DNA of 64,000 bases from Dirofilaria immitis (lineage: Eukaryota; Nematoda; Chromadorea; Rhabditida; Onchocercidae): the NCBI GenBank assembly GCA_024305405.1, contig JAKNDB010000105.1, positions 124,001 through 188,000 on the forward strand. The letters are read 5' to 3'. The position numbers and the translations under genes are program-made. Position 1 is the first letter of the stretch; each line of letters starts with the position of its first letter. The notes below the pieces were generated by a model. It was not told the origin of the DNA. It made no database searches and was given only the letters and a program-made list of their open reading frames with translations. This document shows positions 25,401-38,491 of the stretch, in pieces.

Positions 25401-27603
25401 TATAATAAATATTTAATCACGAATTTTTGGCTATTTAATCGACGATGGATAAAAAAATTCATTGAGCTATTTTTAATGACCGATAGAATAAAAATTGCGT
25501 CATCATTTTCAATAAATGAAGCATTATTAGCTCAAATAATAGCAATTTTTTCTGGTCATTTCTCTTCATTAAGTTATTTTTGTAAAAGGGTATAAAAGCA
25601 TTATATTTATTTATCAGATTATTCATGCAAATTTCTGCTGTAATTTATTTGTATAATTAATCGAATTATTTATGTAAGTTCATTATCCACCATCAATCAT
25701 TCTATTATTTCAATCTTTTCTTTTATTCAAAGTAAAAAAAAATTTCATAAATGAATTAAACGTATAATATTATGAATTTAATTGTAAATACTATCATAAA
25801 AAAAAAGTTATAGCCATTCATTTTATATTTTTCTCTTCGATTAAATTATTTCGAGAAAGGATCATTTCATATTTTCCGTCCAATCCATCTTAAAAGATAG
25901 CTTTTTAGAGAATTTATTTCATCGAGTAAAGTTATCATTTTCAATGTGCTTTTTCAGACTACTTCAAATTAGCAGAAAGCATTCATATTTCATACTCTCC
26001 ATCAATACTCATTCAATTATCAGTTATAATTATGAAGATGCGTTTCCATTGAAAATTCCGCCTATTAATGCAATTATAAGCTGCACATTATATTAATGTT
26101 ATAACTGAAGTTTTTTGCTGATTTAAATGAAATTTACTATTAACAAATGCACATTTTCTTCTCTTAATACTTTCTTATTTGTCTGCTAAAAGAAAATTTC
26201 AATTTTATAAAGTATGAACTACAAAAGTAAAATGAGAAGTTTTATATTTTAGAGTCTTATTTAGACTCTTGTCGACGTTGCTGATTGATATAAAATAATT
26301 TCGTAGTTGTTTCTTGGTTCTCCTTGAGAGCAATTTTATTGATAATTTTATGGATTCTGAGAAAGACTGAAAGTTTGTTTTGCATTTAATATTGAGAAAA
26401 ACATCAATGGAATAAGGTAACTTTAGCGCCGAAAAAGTTTAATTTCTTCGTTTCTTACTATTTAATTAGGAACAACAAGTTCTAATTACATGCAAGTAAA
26501 GACTTCTTAAATTTTAATTTAAAAAAATTTTAAATTTTAATTTAAGAAGTCTTTTAAGAAGAAGTGGTTTACTTCGTTTTTTATTCAATGACGGAAAAGA
26601 AGTATCATTGTCGCAATGAAGAATTCATGAGTAAAGTGATTTGAAAAAAATGGGAAGATTGAAAAATTAAAGAAATGCATCTTCAAAAAATTTTTATCGC
26701 TCTAGTCTAATCAAGTTAGCTATAAAATTTTCTAGGAAATTTAAATTTGATAGCTGATAATGTTAATCAATTATCAGTTATCAAATTTCTCGATTGAATT
26801 AATAGTGACAGGAAAAAGGCGAAACGTTTCAAAAACATCCGATCAATGATCTGAAAATGAATTGATAAGTTTTATTAAAATAATCAGACCAGATTTGATA
26901 GCTTTATTTGAAGATAATAACAAATGAAATGAATGGTTGAATACTTTTAAACATATTCACATCAATGAGCTGAAAAAGATTGTATTTTTATTGAAGTGGA
27001 TAATGAGATTTTCGTCATTTTGTCGACCAATTTAATTTGTTTTCCATTGATTTATGCAAAATGTAAACATTTCTTTTTCTGCTGTTTAATGAAAAGTTGA
27101 AGCCAATGAAATAATTTTTGAGGTCTCATAAAGGTTTTAAATGAAGTAATTCATATTTGAAAATATTTTCTTTAAAAAGAAAACTTTGTCATTTTTCAAA
27201 AAAATTAGCTTATTCTTTGAAATATTGAAATCCCGTCTTTTTATATTCAATGATAATCTATCATGAATTAATTAACACTTGAAAAGTGAGCGAATGCTCA
27301 ACATAATCTATTGCATGAGAAATTGTTGTACATTCACCTATGATTAATTTATAATCGTATCGTAATCAAATGATTTCGCTTATTTTCCATCAGAAACGAA
27401 TCAATAAAAACGATAAGACGAAGAACTTCATCAATGAACAATTAAATTAGTTTTAGAATTTCGAGTTCTATTCTCAGTACGAATTTTTTTAATAAATCTA
27501 AAACATATTTAGCAAATATCTTTAAGTGAGCTTCTTCTCTTAAAATGAACTTAAAATCTTCATTGTATTAATACTTTCTGAATGAAAATGAAACTAAAAA
27601 TAA
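16437..27603. other. gene-poor interval
   Basis: No exon chain, RNA gene or known element was recognised on either strand in these 11 kb. Open stretches are short and unsupported by splice signals. Small structures seen are a direct repeat of about 20 bases (cgaaatcgtataaaattttt and a near copy) near 19738 and 19813, a 22-base direct repeat near 20851-20890, a pyrimidine-rich tract at about 24868-24920, and two AT-rich hairpins near 26.5 and 26.75 kb. This is the upstream flank of neurexin. Confidence 0.6.
26501..26788. repeat. two imperfect AT-rich hairpins
   Basis: Bases 26501-26520 pair with 26532-26551 (18 of 20). Bases 26743-26761 (aaatttgatagctgataat) pair with 26770-26788 (18 of 19) around an eight-base loop. 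They lie just left of the large inverted repeat that starts near 27604 and may be remnants of small foldback elements. Confidence 0.7.
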
Positions 27604-28849
27604 GCATATAGTAAGTTAAAACTTTTTCCTTATCGAAATTCCCATAAAAGTTAACGAAAGTGATTAGTATTGAATATGATGATATATGAACAGAGTTAAA
27701 TTTGTTACTGTTGTCATTGGATATGTCAACAATAGAAGTATGATTGAAGTAGCTTGCGGTTAACAAACTCAGCATGAGTCCAATTAAATTTTGTAGATAA
27801 CGAATGGAGAAATTAAATTCTTTTCGTAACATATCGTAGTCATTTTTCTAGACCATTCTATCAATAGTTAGTCTTCTTTTCAATACCAATCTTTAGAAGC
27901 TTTAAATTAATAGTATTAAGTTTAATTAATCATTCATTGTTGTTACTTTATAAAATTTTCTGATGAGCAAGCAAATCTAATTCTATCAACGAAACAAAAT
28001 TTGTTAAATTTATTCAAAATTTCTTAGATTTAATGACCTAAAATTTCCCTTTTTCAAATAATTTTACTTTCAGAGATGAAAAACATTTTGTTTCGCTTGA
28101 AGATATTGTTGTGATTAAGTATTACTAGTATTACATGTAGCATTCACTACTTTTACAACATTCTATAATCAGTAACAGATGTAATTTTATCAAGTTGCAA
28201 CCTATTTTAAGATGCATGTGACTGAAGAATTGAAGTATCACTGACGAAGTTCGAGTTGAAGAAAAATTCAAAAGATTGATCGAAAAACTGAGATGATTAT
28301 ATTTGAAGGATAAAATAGATCTGAGAGTGGAACACAAACAACAATATTTTCAAGCGAAACAAAATGTTTTTCATCTCTGAAAGTAAAATTATTTGAAAAA
28401 GGGAAATTTTAGGTCATTAAATCTAAGAAATTTTGAATAAATTTGTTAAATATTTTGTTTCGTTGATAGAATTAGATTTGCTTGCTCATCAGAAAATTTT
28501 ATAAAGTAACAACAATGAATGATTAATTAAACTTAATACTATTAATTTAAAGCTTCTAAAGATTGGTATTGAAAAGAAGACTAACTATTGATAGAATGGT
28601 CTAGAAAAATGACTACGATATGTTACGAAAAGAATTTAATTTCTCCATTCGTTATCTACAAAATTTAATTGGACTCATGCTGAGTTTGTTAACCGCAAGC
28701 TACTTCAATCATACTTCTATTGTTGACATATCCAATGACAACAGTAACAAATTTAACTCTGTTCATATATCATCATATTCAATACTAATCACTTTCGTTA
28801 ACTTTTATGGGAATTTCGATAAGGAAAAATTCTAACTTACTATATATGG
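27604..28849. repeat. large inverted repeat 1, arms of about 510 bp
   Basis: Plus-strand 27604-28112 is nearly identical to the reverse complement of 28338-28849, with a few substitutions and small indels, around a unique spacer of about 225 bases. Each arm carries the same short open frame, starting MLRKEFNFSIRYLQ, on opposite strands (about 27832 leftward and 28620 rightward). The predicted peptide has hydrophobic stretches and I do not recognise it. No transposase or clear target-site duplication was seen. A foldback transposable element or a palindromic rearrangement fits; an assembly artefact is less likely because the arms differ. Confidence 0.9.
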
Positions 28850-29100
28850 ACATCATAAACATTGAATGAAGCTACTATTTCCCAAAATCGGTTAGTCGGC
28901 ACATTCCAAATTGTTCTGCATTAAGTTATACTACATAAACAATATTGATTCCAAGCATTGATCGATAATATTTCATCACGGAAAATAATATTTTCAATTG
29001 CAATAAAATTATCTATCAATTTATAATGATGTCAAAATACTCATTGAACATATTCTAAAACAGAAATTTTATTCAAAACGACCATTTTCAACAATGATTT

Positions 29101-29395
29101 CAACATATGCGAATTCATACTGGTGAGAAGCCCTAGAGTTGTCAAAGATGTCAGAGAAATTTTAATTTAAAAGAGAGTTTAGAAAGGCATATGCGAACTC
29201 ATACTGGTAAGAAGACTTACAGTTGTCCGGAATGTAAGAAAAGTTTCTCACAATCACCAAGTTTGATAAAACATATGCGAACTCATACCCATGAAAAGCC
29301 TTACAATTGTTCAGAATATGAGAGAAATTTTAATCATAAAACGAATTTAAAAAGCACATGGTAATTCATAATGTCGAGAAGCCATTCGTATAATA
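29101..29395 (+). pseudogene. C2H2 zinc-finger protein remnant
   Basis: The frame from 29101 reads HMRIHTGEKP, a stop, a finger with CQRC, HMRTHTGKK, a finger with CPEC and HMRTHT, then a finger in which the second zinc-binding Cys is Tyr (CSEY). The stop falls in the first linker, and the 5' side is also interrupted by stops. The end of the last finger needs one extra A in the run at 29349-29353 to read LKKHM. About three and a half Krüppel-type fingers survive. The missing ligand and the stops make a functional protein unlikely. The remnant sits between the two large inverted repeats and may have been carried there with them. Confidence 0.8.
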
Positions 29396-30336
29396 CAATA
29401 ACAGTATACTAATAGATGAATATACTTTTTGCTCCATTTACTTATATATATTTTATTGGTATATTCACCATCGAAGAAAGCTATTTTGCAAAATAGATTT
29501 TGCCATATTTCATTATTTATTTGTAAGAAAAGGTTTTGAAAATGTTACAGATAAATATGAAGAAATCCGATGTGAGCAATTCCATTTTAACTATAGATGA
29601 TGTAGAATCTTCCACCTTTGAAACAAATCAAAAGACATTAACTTTAGTAATAAGCAATATTTTAGAAAGGAAGATTTGAGAGATTTAATCATCGATAAAC
29701 TAGCAGGTAACTTGTCAAATAAATTTTATAATTCGCACTTCAAATCCTTATATCAATATTATATAACAGATTAAAATGAAAAAAATTTTAGTATTTTTAC
29801 AATAACTGTTAAATTATTAATTAAAAGCAATACAAATTAAACATGTCTTTTTTCACATTAACTTTAACCTTGCATGAATTTCAAATATCAACGTATTAGC
29901 AAATGTTGTCATCATTTGTAGCAATCATTTTTGTAAGAGAGAATTATAAATATTATATACAGTGATCAATAAACAAAAGGTGCTTTTTCGTCAATAAAAT
30001 TTTCCAATTGTTTCCTTGTGATACGAGATTGATAATCGAATTTGTTAAACAAATGAATAAATAAACAAAGATTTGGATATTTGACGATAATTTCAAATTT
30101 TAAAATTTTTATTTACATTCTTTAGTAATAAATTTAAAAATTTATCTTTAAAAATTTCATAACAAATGATGTAAATAATAAGCAAAGCTAATAGTTTTTA
30201 AATTATTTTTTCAATTTTTTCTTAAATTTAATTCAATGATATATAAATATGAATTTTATTAGTTCCATTAATTGGACAATTATAAATTTCATTTCCATTA
30301 TAGTTGTAAAATTTTAAAGTAAAAGCAAAATAAGTG
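29396..30336. other. AT-rich spacer between zinc-finger remnant and inverted repeat 2
   Basis: One short open frame (29542-29679, 45 codons, starting MLQINMKKSDVSN) is present, without recognised homology or splice support. Nothing else can be supported here. Confidence 0.5.
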
Positions 30337-32178
30337 AATCCTTTTTATTTATTTTGCTTTAATTTGGAATTATACTGAAAATCTCGTTTAAACTTTACAT
30401 TACTATTCAAATTTTTCAAATATAATTTAATTATTTCTCATTAGCTAACTAATAACACAAACGGGTAATTTGATAAATTAAAACTAAATCAGAAAAAAAT
30501 GATATCATTTATAATCAATGGTAATTTAGTAGATCTTGAAACCATATCATTTATGACACCTAAGTCAATGATAATTTGCTATAAGACTATCTGATTTATC
30601 TGAATTCCGGATGTTTACTTTTCCCAGATGTAATTATACTCAAACTATTCAAACTAAAATGATAAAACATTTGCTCGGAACTTAATCAAATTCTAAATAC
30701 TTAAGTTCACATAAGTTTAATTTAGATAGTCTCATATCAAATATATCATTATAATATAAAAATGTTTTCTATATTTCTCAAGAAAAATTCTATAGATATA
30801 AATTTAGAATTGAATAAAATTAAAAGTTTACAATATATATGCTTAATATGTTAGACCAAACTTTTGGCATTCGCGCTGTATATTGTTTTATATTAAATTT
30901 GCATTTAATCACAGTAAAGAATTATGTATTTAACAATGTATAAGAATGTATTGATTCTCATAAATGGCTACAAAAATTTCAATAATTACCTCTAGCAAAA
31001 TTATATCTTATTAATGATCAAAAATGACAACTTTAATTAATTATTCGTTGCTTACCTTAAGCTTTGCTTGTTGTTTATTCTATTTTAATTAAAACAAAAT
31101 TTTTTAACTAAATATCTTCTCTATCATCAATTAACAATTGATTTTTTCCTTAATTATTTAAAATTATTTTTCAAGTCTTCTTTTCTACTTTTCGATTTTT
31201 TCTCGAGATCTATGGATATTCTTTTATAATCAGTAATATTATAAAAGAAAAACTCAAGATAATTACATTATATGTATAATTATTTCAATGTTAGCTGATC
31301 TATGAAAAAACTGATAATGAAATAAACAGTTTTAATTTAATTATAACACTTTATATAAAGTTATTAAAATAGAGCAGTGAAAAAAAATTATGAAAAACAA
31401 AGGAAAATTTAATACTTCTCGATGATATAACACTGCTTAAAACTGCTCAATCATCTTTTTATCGGTCATTGTCTTAGATTGGATGTAAAATTATTGATGA
31501 AGATTATGATTCGAATAATCTGCTTATATAGAAAGTAATAAAAGTTTAATTTATTAGCGTAGACTGGAAATAGTTTATTTCGAATAATTTGAGAATGAAT
31601 TATCAACGAGAATCTCGAAGATCTTGGATTAATTTATGAAAAGATTGCGAAAAGAAAAGAAATTAACTTATCGCTTTTTTTTGTAATTTTGATAAAATTA
31701 ATGCTGATGGATAAATAACTGGTAGTGAAATATAGAGTTTCATGCTAATGTTTTCCTTTCATTACAATGATATATTTGATATGAGACTATCTAAATTAAA
31801 CTTATGTGAACTTAAGTATTTAGAATTTGATTAAGTTCCGAGCAAATGTTTTATCATTTTAGTTTGAATAGTTTGAGTATAATTACATCTGGGAAAAGTA
31901 AACATCCGGAATTCAGATGAATCAGATAGTCTTATAGCAAATTATCATTGACTTAGGTGTCATAAATGATATGGTTTCAAGATCTACTAAATTACCATTG
32001 ATTATAAATGATATCATTTTTTCTGATTTAGTTTTAATTTATCGAATTACTCGTTTGTGTTATTAGTTAGCTAATGAGAAATAATTAAATTATATTTGAA
32101 AAATTTGAATAGTAATGTAAAGTTTAAACGAGATTTTCAGTATAATTCCAAATTAAAGCAAAATAAATAAAAAGGATT
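30337..32178. repeat. large inverted repeat 2, arms of about 418 bp
   Basis: Bases 30337-30755 are nearly identical to the reverse complement of 31761-32178, with few mismatches, around a 1-kb AT-rich spacer. No long open frame is present in the arms or spacer. The arms are not similar to those of inverted repeat 1 by eye. The right end lies within about 15 bases of the first surviving myosin codons, so this element marks the truncation point of the myosin gene. A foldback/MITE-like element is the best guess. Confidence 0.9.
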
Positions 32179-35100
32179 GTTTTGGTATGCTGGTGCTGAA
32201 ATGAGAACTTATTTGTTAGAAAAAAGCCGTGTTGTATTTCAAGACAACAAATTGGCGTAGATCAATTATTAGGCTTTCATTTTTGTTGGTATAATCAGCT
32301 AAGATTAACTAATTCTTTCGATTAACTAAATTCTTTTATTTCACAAATTTATTTTATTCTTCAGAATTTTATAAGAAATGTAAGTAAATTATAGATGACT
32401 AGCGTTTATATTTTTATACCGCCCAAAGAGATAGTGGTGAAATAGAGTCTGTCGATGATCGGAATAACTTTCTGCAAACGGTTGCAACATTAGATCTTCT
32501 TGGAATCTCAGCTGACGTCAAGAAGTTGATATTTCATTTCTTTGCAGGTTTCCTTCTGTTTGCTAATATCTGCTTCATAGATGGAAACGATGAATATGCA
32601 AGAATTGGTGTAAGTTACTAAAAAAAAGATTTGAGGAATATTGATTATTTCCTAGATTGATATATATTACAAACAACGTTTTTAATGCTTTTGCATTTAG
32701 CAAACTTTGGAATTCTTAAAAATTGAAACAAAGAAATTTAATTTCGTCGATTTCGAAATAGTTGTTTCCGTATTTGCTCATGTGATATGATGCATTATAA
32801 AATTTGAGAGGAATCCAATTTTAAATACAATTTGCGCTTCTCGTGAGCCTGCCAAGTTTATGTTATACAATATTTAAATAGTTTGATTATTTTCTGAACA
32901 GTTTAAAATCTAGAATGTTTTTGAAATTTGATTTCCTCACGATAACTTCATTGAGGTCTTTTAATAAGAAATTAATGAGAACTTGAAAAGTTCGTGAAAT
33001 TACTTTTTTATGACTCTTCTAGCGAAATACTTCGGGTGTAATCAGTCAACTATGTAAAAGAATATATGAAGTGAAGCAAGATGATTTAGGTGTATGGTTA
33101 AATGCTCGAGAAATTGTTGCTGGCGATGAATCTGTTTGCAAACCACTGACAACTGCTGAAGTTAGTTTTCCTTTAATTTCTCTAATATTATCTTCAAAAG
33201 ATCGGTGTTTCTGCTTTTCGAAACTTAATTCATTATATCCAACCCAATCAAATAGATAACATTGTTTTTCATTTCTGTTCGAAGAAATGAAATGAAATTT
33301 TTAAAATTCTAAAAAAAATTGAAATAAAAATTTAAACTTTCATAGTCTTGTAATTTTTAAAGCAGTAGAACATCGAGATGCGTAGTTAAATTGCTTTATG
33401 CCGCAGTATTTGTTTGGATAGTTAAGAAGATAAACGAAGCTTTGGGAGAACAAATTAAAAGCAGTAAGTCAAAGAATACTGTAAGATTCATCGGAGTTCT
33501 CGATATCTATGGGTTAGTTCGACTTATTTGAAAAGTTAGCATTTATATAATTTTTGATCTATTTAAGTTAAAAAAATCGTTGTAGGTTTGAAACTTTGGA
33601 AGCTAACAGTTTCGAATAATTCTGCATTAATTATGCAAATGGAAAGCTTCAGCAGAAGTTTTGTAAGGTTATCTTAAATATCATTTTATGAAGAATCTTA
33701 TTCTAAGTACTGTATATTTTTTGATTTTAATTATCTAATAATTTTGCTTTATTGTTCGGGATTTAATTTGCAATTGGCGAAATTTTAATGTATTTAAATA
33801 TATCTTATCAAAAGTTCTTCTAGTGGCTTAAATAAATAATTTTATGAAATAGGAAAACAACAATTTTATTGTGTTCTTCTAACAAAAATAAATTAGTAAA
33901 AATTAAAAGAAGAATTGAAATTTTCAAAAAATTCCAGAAATGTAAAATTTGAAAATTTAAATTTGGTTCGTTTTACTAAACAGAGGAAAGAAAATTTAAA
34001 ATGCGATAAAAACAGATGTAGAAATTTTTTAATTGAAATTTTAGCAGCATTCAAACTTGAGCAATCGGAATATGAACGAGAGGAAATTAATTGGATATGG
34101 ATTGATTTTTACTACAATCAGTCGTGTATTGATTTGATAGAGAACAAACCTGGTATCATTGATTATCTTGACGAGCAGTATAAGATTCAGTTTTTATCGG
34201 ATATTCAAAGAAATGTTCATATCAATAGACACTAACTTTATGAAGAATGAAGTTAGTAGGCTAAAGAAAGTACAAAAGGGATTTAATAGTTGAAAATAAA
34301 TTATGCATTAATTAATTACCCTCTGCTTCCATGACTTTTAAAGTCATTTATATGGAATGTTATTCTAGATATTTGCTGGAATAGCATTATTTGAGACATT
34401 TATATTATTTGCGATAAGATTTTGAATTCTATATATGATCTAAATATCAGAAAAATAAATCTATTTAGATGGGACAGGGAACTGATTGAGATTAGCTAGA
34501 CAAGCTACGAGCATGTTAGTCATTCAAGAAAACGCAACATTTTTACTTACCGAAGATAAAAGTATAATTTAAATATCATACTATGGATATATTTTTTAAT
34601 GAATTTGGAATATATTGCTCTGAAAAATTTCTCTTTTCTCAGACTCCAGTATTTATAATCAAACATTTTGCTGCTGATGTTATTTATAATGTTGATAGTT
34701 TCTTGGCAATGAATAAGGATACAGTAAGCGAACATTTGATAACCGTTATGAAGAAAAGCAAGGTTAATGATAGTAATATTAATAATGTAAGTAAGAGAAA
34801 AATAAACAAGAAGTAACTGTGAAATTTATTCATTCGAAATATTGCCATGTTGATAATCTATTTCTATTTTCATTATTCTTCAAGTATTAATTGCCCTGTA
34901 ATATCTAATCGTTCGGCACTTTTTAATTGATAATAGCATTTATTATATTTGTTGCATTGAACATAAATAAATGGCATGCAATAATACTAGATACTTTCTC
35001 CTAAATTTATCAGCTCTAATCTCAATTTTAGTTCAATTTAATACGTGAAGTACTGGATGTTGAAAACAATGAGAAACTATTAAAAGATGGAAATAACTTT

Positions 35101-37055
35101 CTTACATCCAATGTCAAAAATTCAATTTAAAATTGTCTCTTTCCAGGTATATTACCTGGTTGAATTTATTGTTTTTTACTAGTTTTGCGACATATTTTAA
35201 TTGATTAATTGAATTATGTGAGTGATTGACGTCCATTTTTTCATCTTGTTATTAGTTTGTAATGAAAATTTGTCAACCTTTTGCTTATCTCTAAATGCAT
35301 TTTATTTTTCAGATCAGTAGATAAAGAGTGATAAGAAAAGTGGGATCTTTTTATCGTTCATTGTAGGCATTTAATTAGAATTTTAGCAAGGAACTCCATA
35401 TGATTAGTAACTTTTTTATAAATATAGCATAAAATTTAAGCGAAAAAAAAGGCAAAAATAGTCTTTTGTCATTTCTGAAAAAGTTTTAAATCATATAGAA
35501 AATAGATTCTAATTCAGAACTGATCTAACCAAGCCTAATATTGCATTTAAATCCACGTTCAATTTCGAGATTCATTGCGCGAATTATAATGGCAGAATTG
35601 AGTAGCACATGGTCACATTATGTACATTGCATCAAGCCGAATGATGAAAAATTGCCATTTACATTTAGACCTAAGCGGGTCATTCAACAACTGCGAGGCT
35701 TGTGGAGTTCTGGAAACAATGCGTATATCTGCTGCCGGTTATCTTTCGCGGTGAGTCTGGATTTTGCTACTCCTACTTTTTACGAATTATATGACTTTAT
35801 AGAATGTTTAAATTATATTAAAACTGAATAGATTCTTATCAAGTCGGATAACTAGGTGAAATTAATTCCTTCTTACCTCTTTACATTCGGTTAAAAATAT
35901 TATCAGAGCATCTGCGTTCTTTTTGTTTGGTAAGTATTGGTGCAATTATAATAAAAAGTTATAATTTTTTTAGTCTTCTTGCAGGTGGATACATGAAGAT
36001 TTCGCTCGAAGATACCGTCTTGTTTATCCTGAAAAGAAGCTATGGCATGAAAAACAAAAATTTTTACAGAAAAACTATGCAATAAATATCTTGGGGTAAG
36101 CTTTGTTGATAGTAATACTCAGTTCATTTCAACCAAAAATATTTGTTTATGATTTATCTTAGGCTTCTCTCATTTTGTTGCTTCTTTTATTATATTTCAC
36201 TTTTTCTTTTCTCTTCTTTGCAAGAATTTTTTGTCTATAAACAAATCTATTTTACTTATCAGATAGCGAAAATTAAGATTAATTTTTAAATGCTGAAGCG
36301 TCTCTATTTGATATTCGTTTGATACCATTACATCTGGTTTTCCCGAATTAGTCATAATCATCTTTTATAAAAAAATATTTAATTCTGTATTTGGTATGTG
36401 AAAATTCATAATTGAATTTTGACAAATTATCGCCAAGTCCTTTACAAAAATTAGAAATTGGTAACTTTAAATGTAATGCTTAAATATTAAAAGTTTTTTA
36501 ACTGTACATTTTCTAATTACTAATAACATTGTAATATTATTAATTTCAGAATAAAATTTATGCATTCGGTAGGACAAAAGTATTCTTTCGAGTTGGGCAT
36601 GTAGCCTTGCTGGAAAAAATACTCCATGAAAAATTGGTAAATTCAATAATAATAATCCAGAATATTTTGAAAAGTTACATCGCTCGGAAGAGATATCAGC
36701 ATATTAAAGAATCACTTTTTAAGATTTAGCTATTTTCCATTTATCCTTATTTTTCTTCAAAATATGCCTTATTTTTTTATAGAATAGGACTAATACTAGT
36801 TAATTCAACGTTTAGTCGTATTTAAAATGAATTCAATTATCAAATGTCTTTTAGCTTTATTCGCGTGCATTTCTGGTGTACAGGAGCATGAAATATATAC
36901 AAGATAAACCGCTTTAAATGCATCGTTTTAAAATATGCATAAAATCTGCATTTCGCCGTTATGTGGCGTAGCGTCGTTTTAAGTTATTGAAAGCAGTCAT
37001 TGTCATGATACAAACACATTATCGAGCATCGCTAGTACGTCAGAAAATGAAAAAG

Positions 37056-38490
37056 GTATTTAAATCTCATTCTTAATTTGTCCGATATTTGTAAATGAAT
37101 AATAGATTTTTATGAAAATGGATTATGATTATTTGTGGCTGGAAATTATATACTTAAAAGATCGGTACATATCAGTAATTAAAGATTTATATTAGTTGAT
37201 GAGTATGTACTGAAATTATATGATAAATTATGGTTTCCTATTAGGCAATTACATTATTTAGAGTAGGACATTACATAACAAATTAAGCAGATGTCAGTGA
37301 TACAATCTCACTAAAGTATATTACATCGACTAGGCAGTTAAAATCAGAGGTTTACCTGTAACTTTGCATGTCATAATTTTTATAATTAAAGATCATTCTA
37401 ACACTGACATAAAAGAGATATTTGTTTGGTTACATTCGCATCATCATATTTCCATTGTAATGAACTAATACCTTTTCCTGTTTGAAGTTACTTTATTAAT
37501 CACAAAAATAATCTAGAGCAATCTTGGTTGATTGTTGGAGCATTCAATAGAATTTCGCGAACTTATAATGAGCTTTTCATTGGCCAATCAAAAGAGTTAC
37601 ATGAGAATTTCAAGGTTAACTCATTTTCTCTGTATCAATTTTGCGCATTGTATCGCTTTCCTTATAGAATTTCTGGAAAAATTCATTTTTTGATGTAAAA
37701 ATAATTTTTCTTTTCATTGTAATTTCTCTTATCACTCTAAATATTTTGTCTTTTCATATTGTAATGGATTTCTAAAAACGACTTGAATCTTGATTTTTTT
37801 AGGGAGGAGGGATAATGGATATTATTTATTGATATTTCTAAGGTTTAAACAAAAGTAATTTATTAGGAGTTTCTGGCTTATACATTGTTTCTGATTTGTT
37901 CCTCACTTTCATTTTAAGTATTTTCTTTGGATCTTTGATAAGAATAGATGGAATAAAGTGATATTTGATCCATTTTGTATTGCAAGATATAATAAAAAGA
38001 AACTCCTTCTTTTATTTTTTATAATTTGACTGATTTTGGAATTTTTTCTAATGGACCAAAATTTTTGGCTGTTTCTTTTTCATATTCATCTTCTGCACTT
38101 CTAAATTGCGTCATATTTTGCGAACTTTATAATTAATTTAAATTTTTCCCTGAATAATTGGGCTGAATGCATAAACATTTTCTCATCTTTTATATATTAT
38201 CCAATTTTTGTCGTAAATTGACAGCTGAGATTAGTTCTCCAACTCGTATCATTATATTTGTTTTTCAATTATTTTCTCTATCAGAATCACATGCATATGA
38301 GGATATTTGCAGCTGATAAATCTGCTCATTTATCACATCTCATTTCTTTTTTCAGAATAGATGAATTTCACATTTTATTTTTCTTCATCTCTTTTTTTTA
38401 CCTAACATTACATTGCATTAAATTATTCATTAAAAATTTTTCAATTCTATTCCTTCGTCTCATTTTTTAATTCTATTCCTTCTCTCTAGA
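37056..38490. other. myosin intron without recognised gene
   Basis: The interval between an IQ exon and the oxidase fragment is T-rich. One open stretch with splice-like ends (about 37518-37614, ending aag|gttaac) reads 32 codons but matches nothing I know. Further IQ repeats may be missing here, because the neck has fewer IQ motifs than the six usual in class V myosins. Confidence 0.5.
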
Positions 38491-38491
38491 T

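Noticed and set aside
27604..32178. The two inverted repeats as pure assembly palindromes
   Set aside because: The arms differ by substitutions and small indels and flank unique spacers, which a simple assembly fold would not produce; long reads would still be needed to be sure.
16437..32178. Missing 5' motor exons of myosin V (P-loop GESGAGKT, switch I)
   Set aside because: Looked for in all frames by eye and not found.
32701..32790. Open stretch QTLEFLKIETKKF after a tttag, as a myosin exon
   Set aside because: The preceding exon (ending 32609, phase 0) joins correctly to 33023, whose protein matches myosin V at this point; the stretch has no donor and ends in a stop.
34487..34519. A-to-I RNA editing as an explanation of the myosin stops
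   Set aside because: Editing could turn TGA or TAG into TGG (Trp), but the conserved residue at 33617 is Gln and cannot be made from TAA; frameshifts and a missing motor third also remain.
37518..37614. 32-codon open stretch with splice-like ends, as an IQ exon or nested gene exon
   Set aside because: It lacks an IQ motif, matches neither myosin nor PNPO, and has no partner exons.
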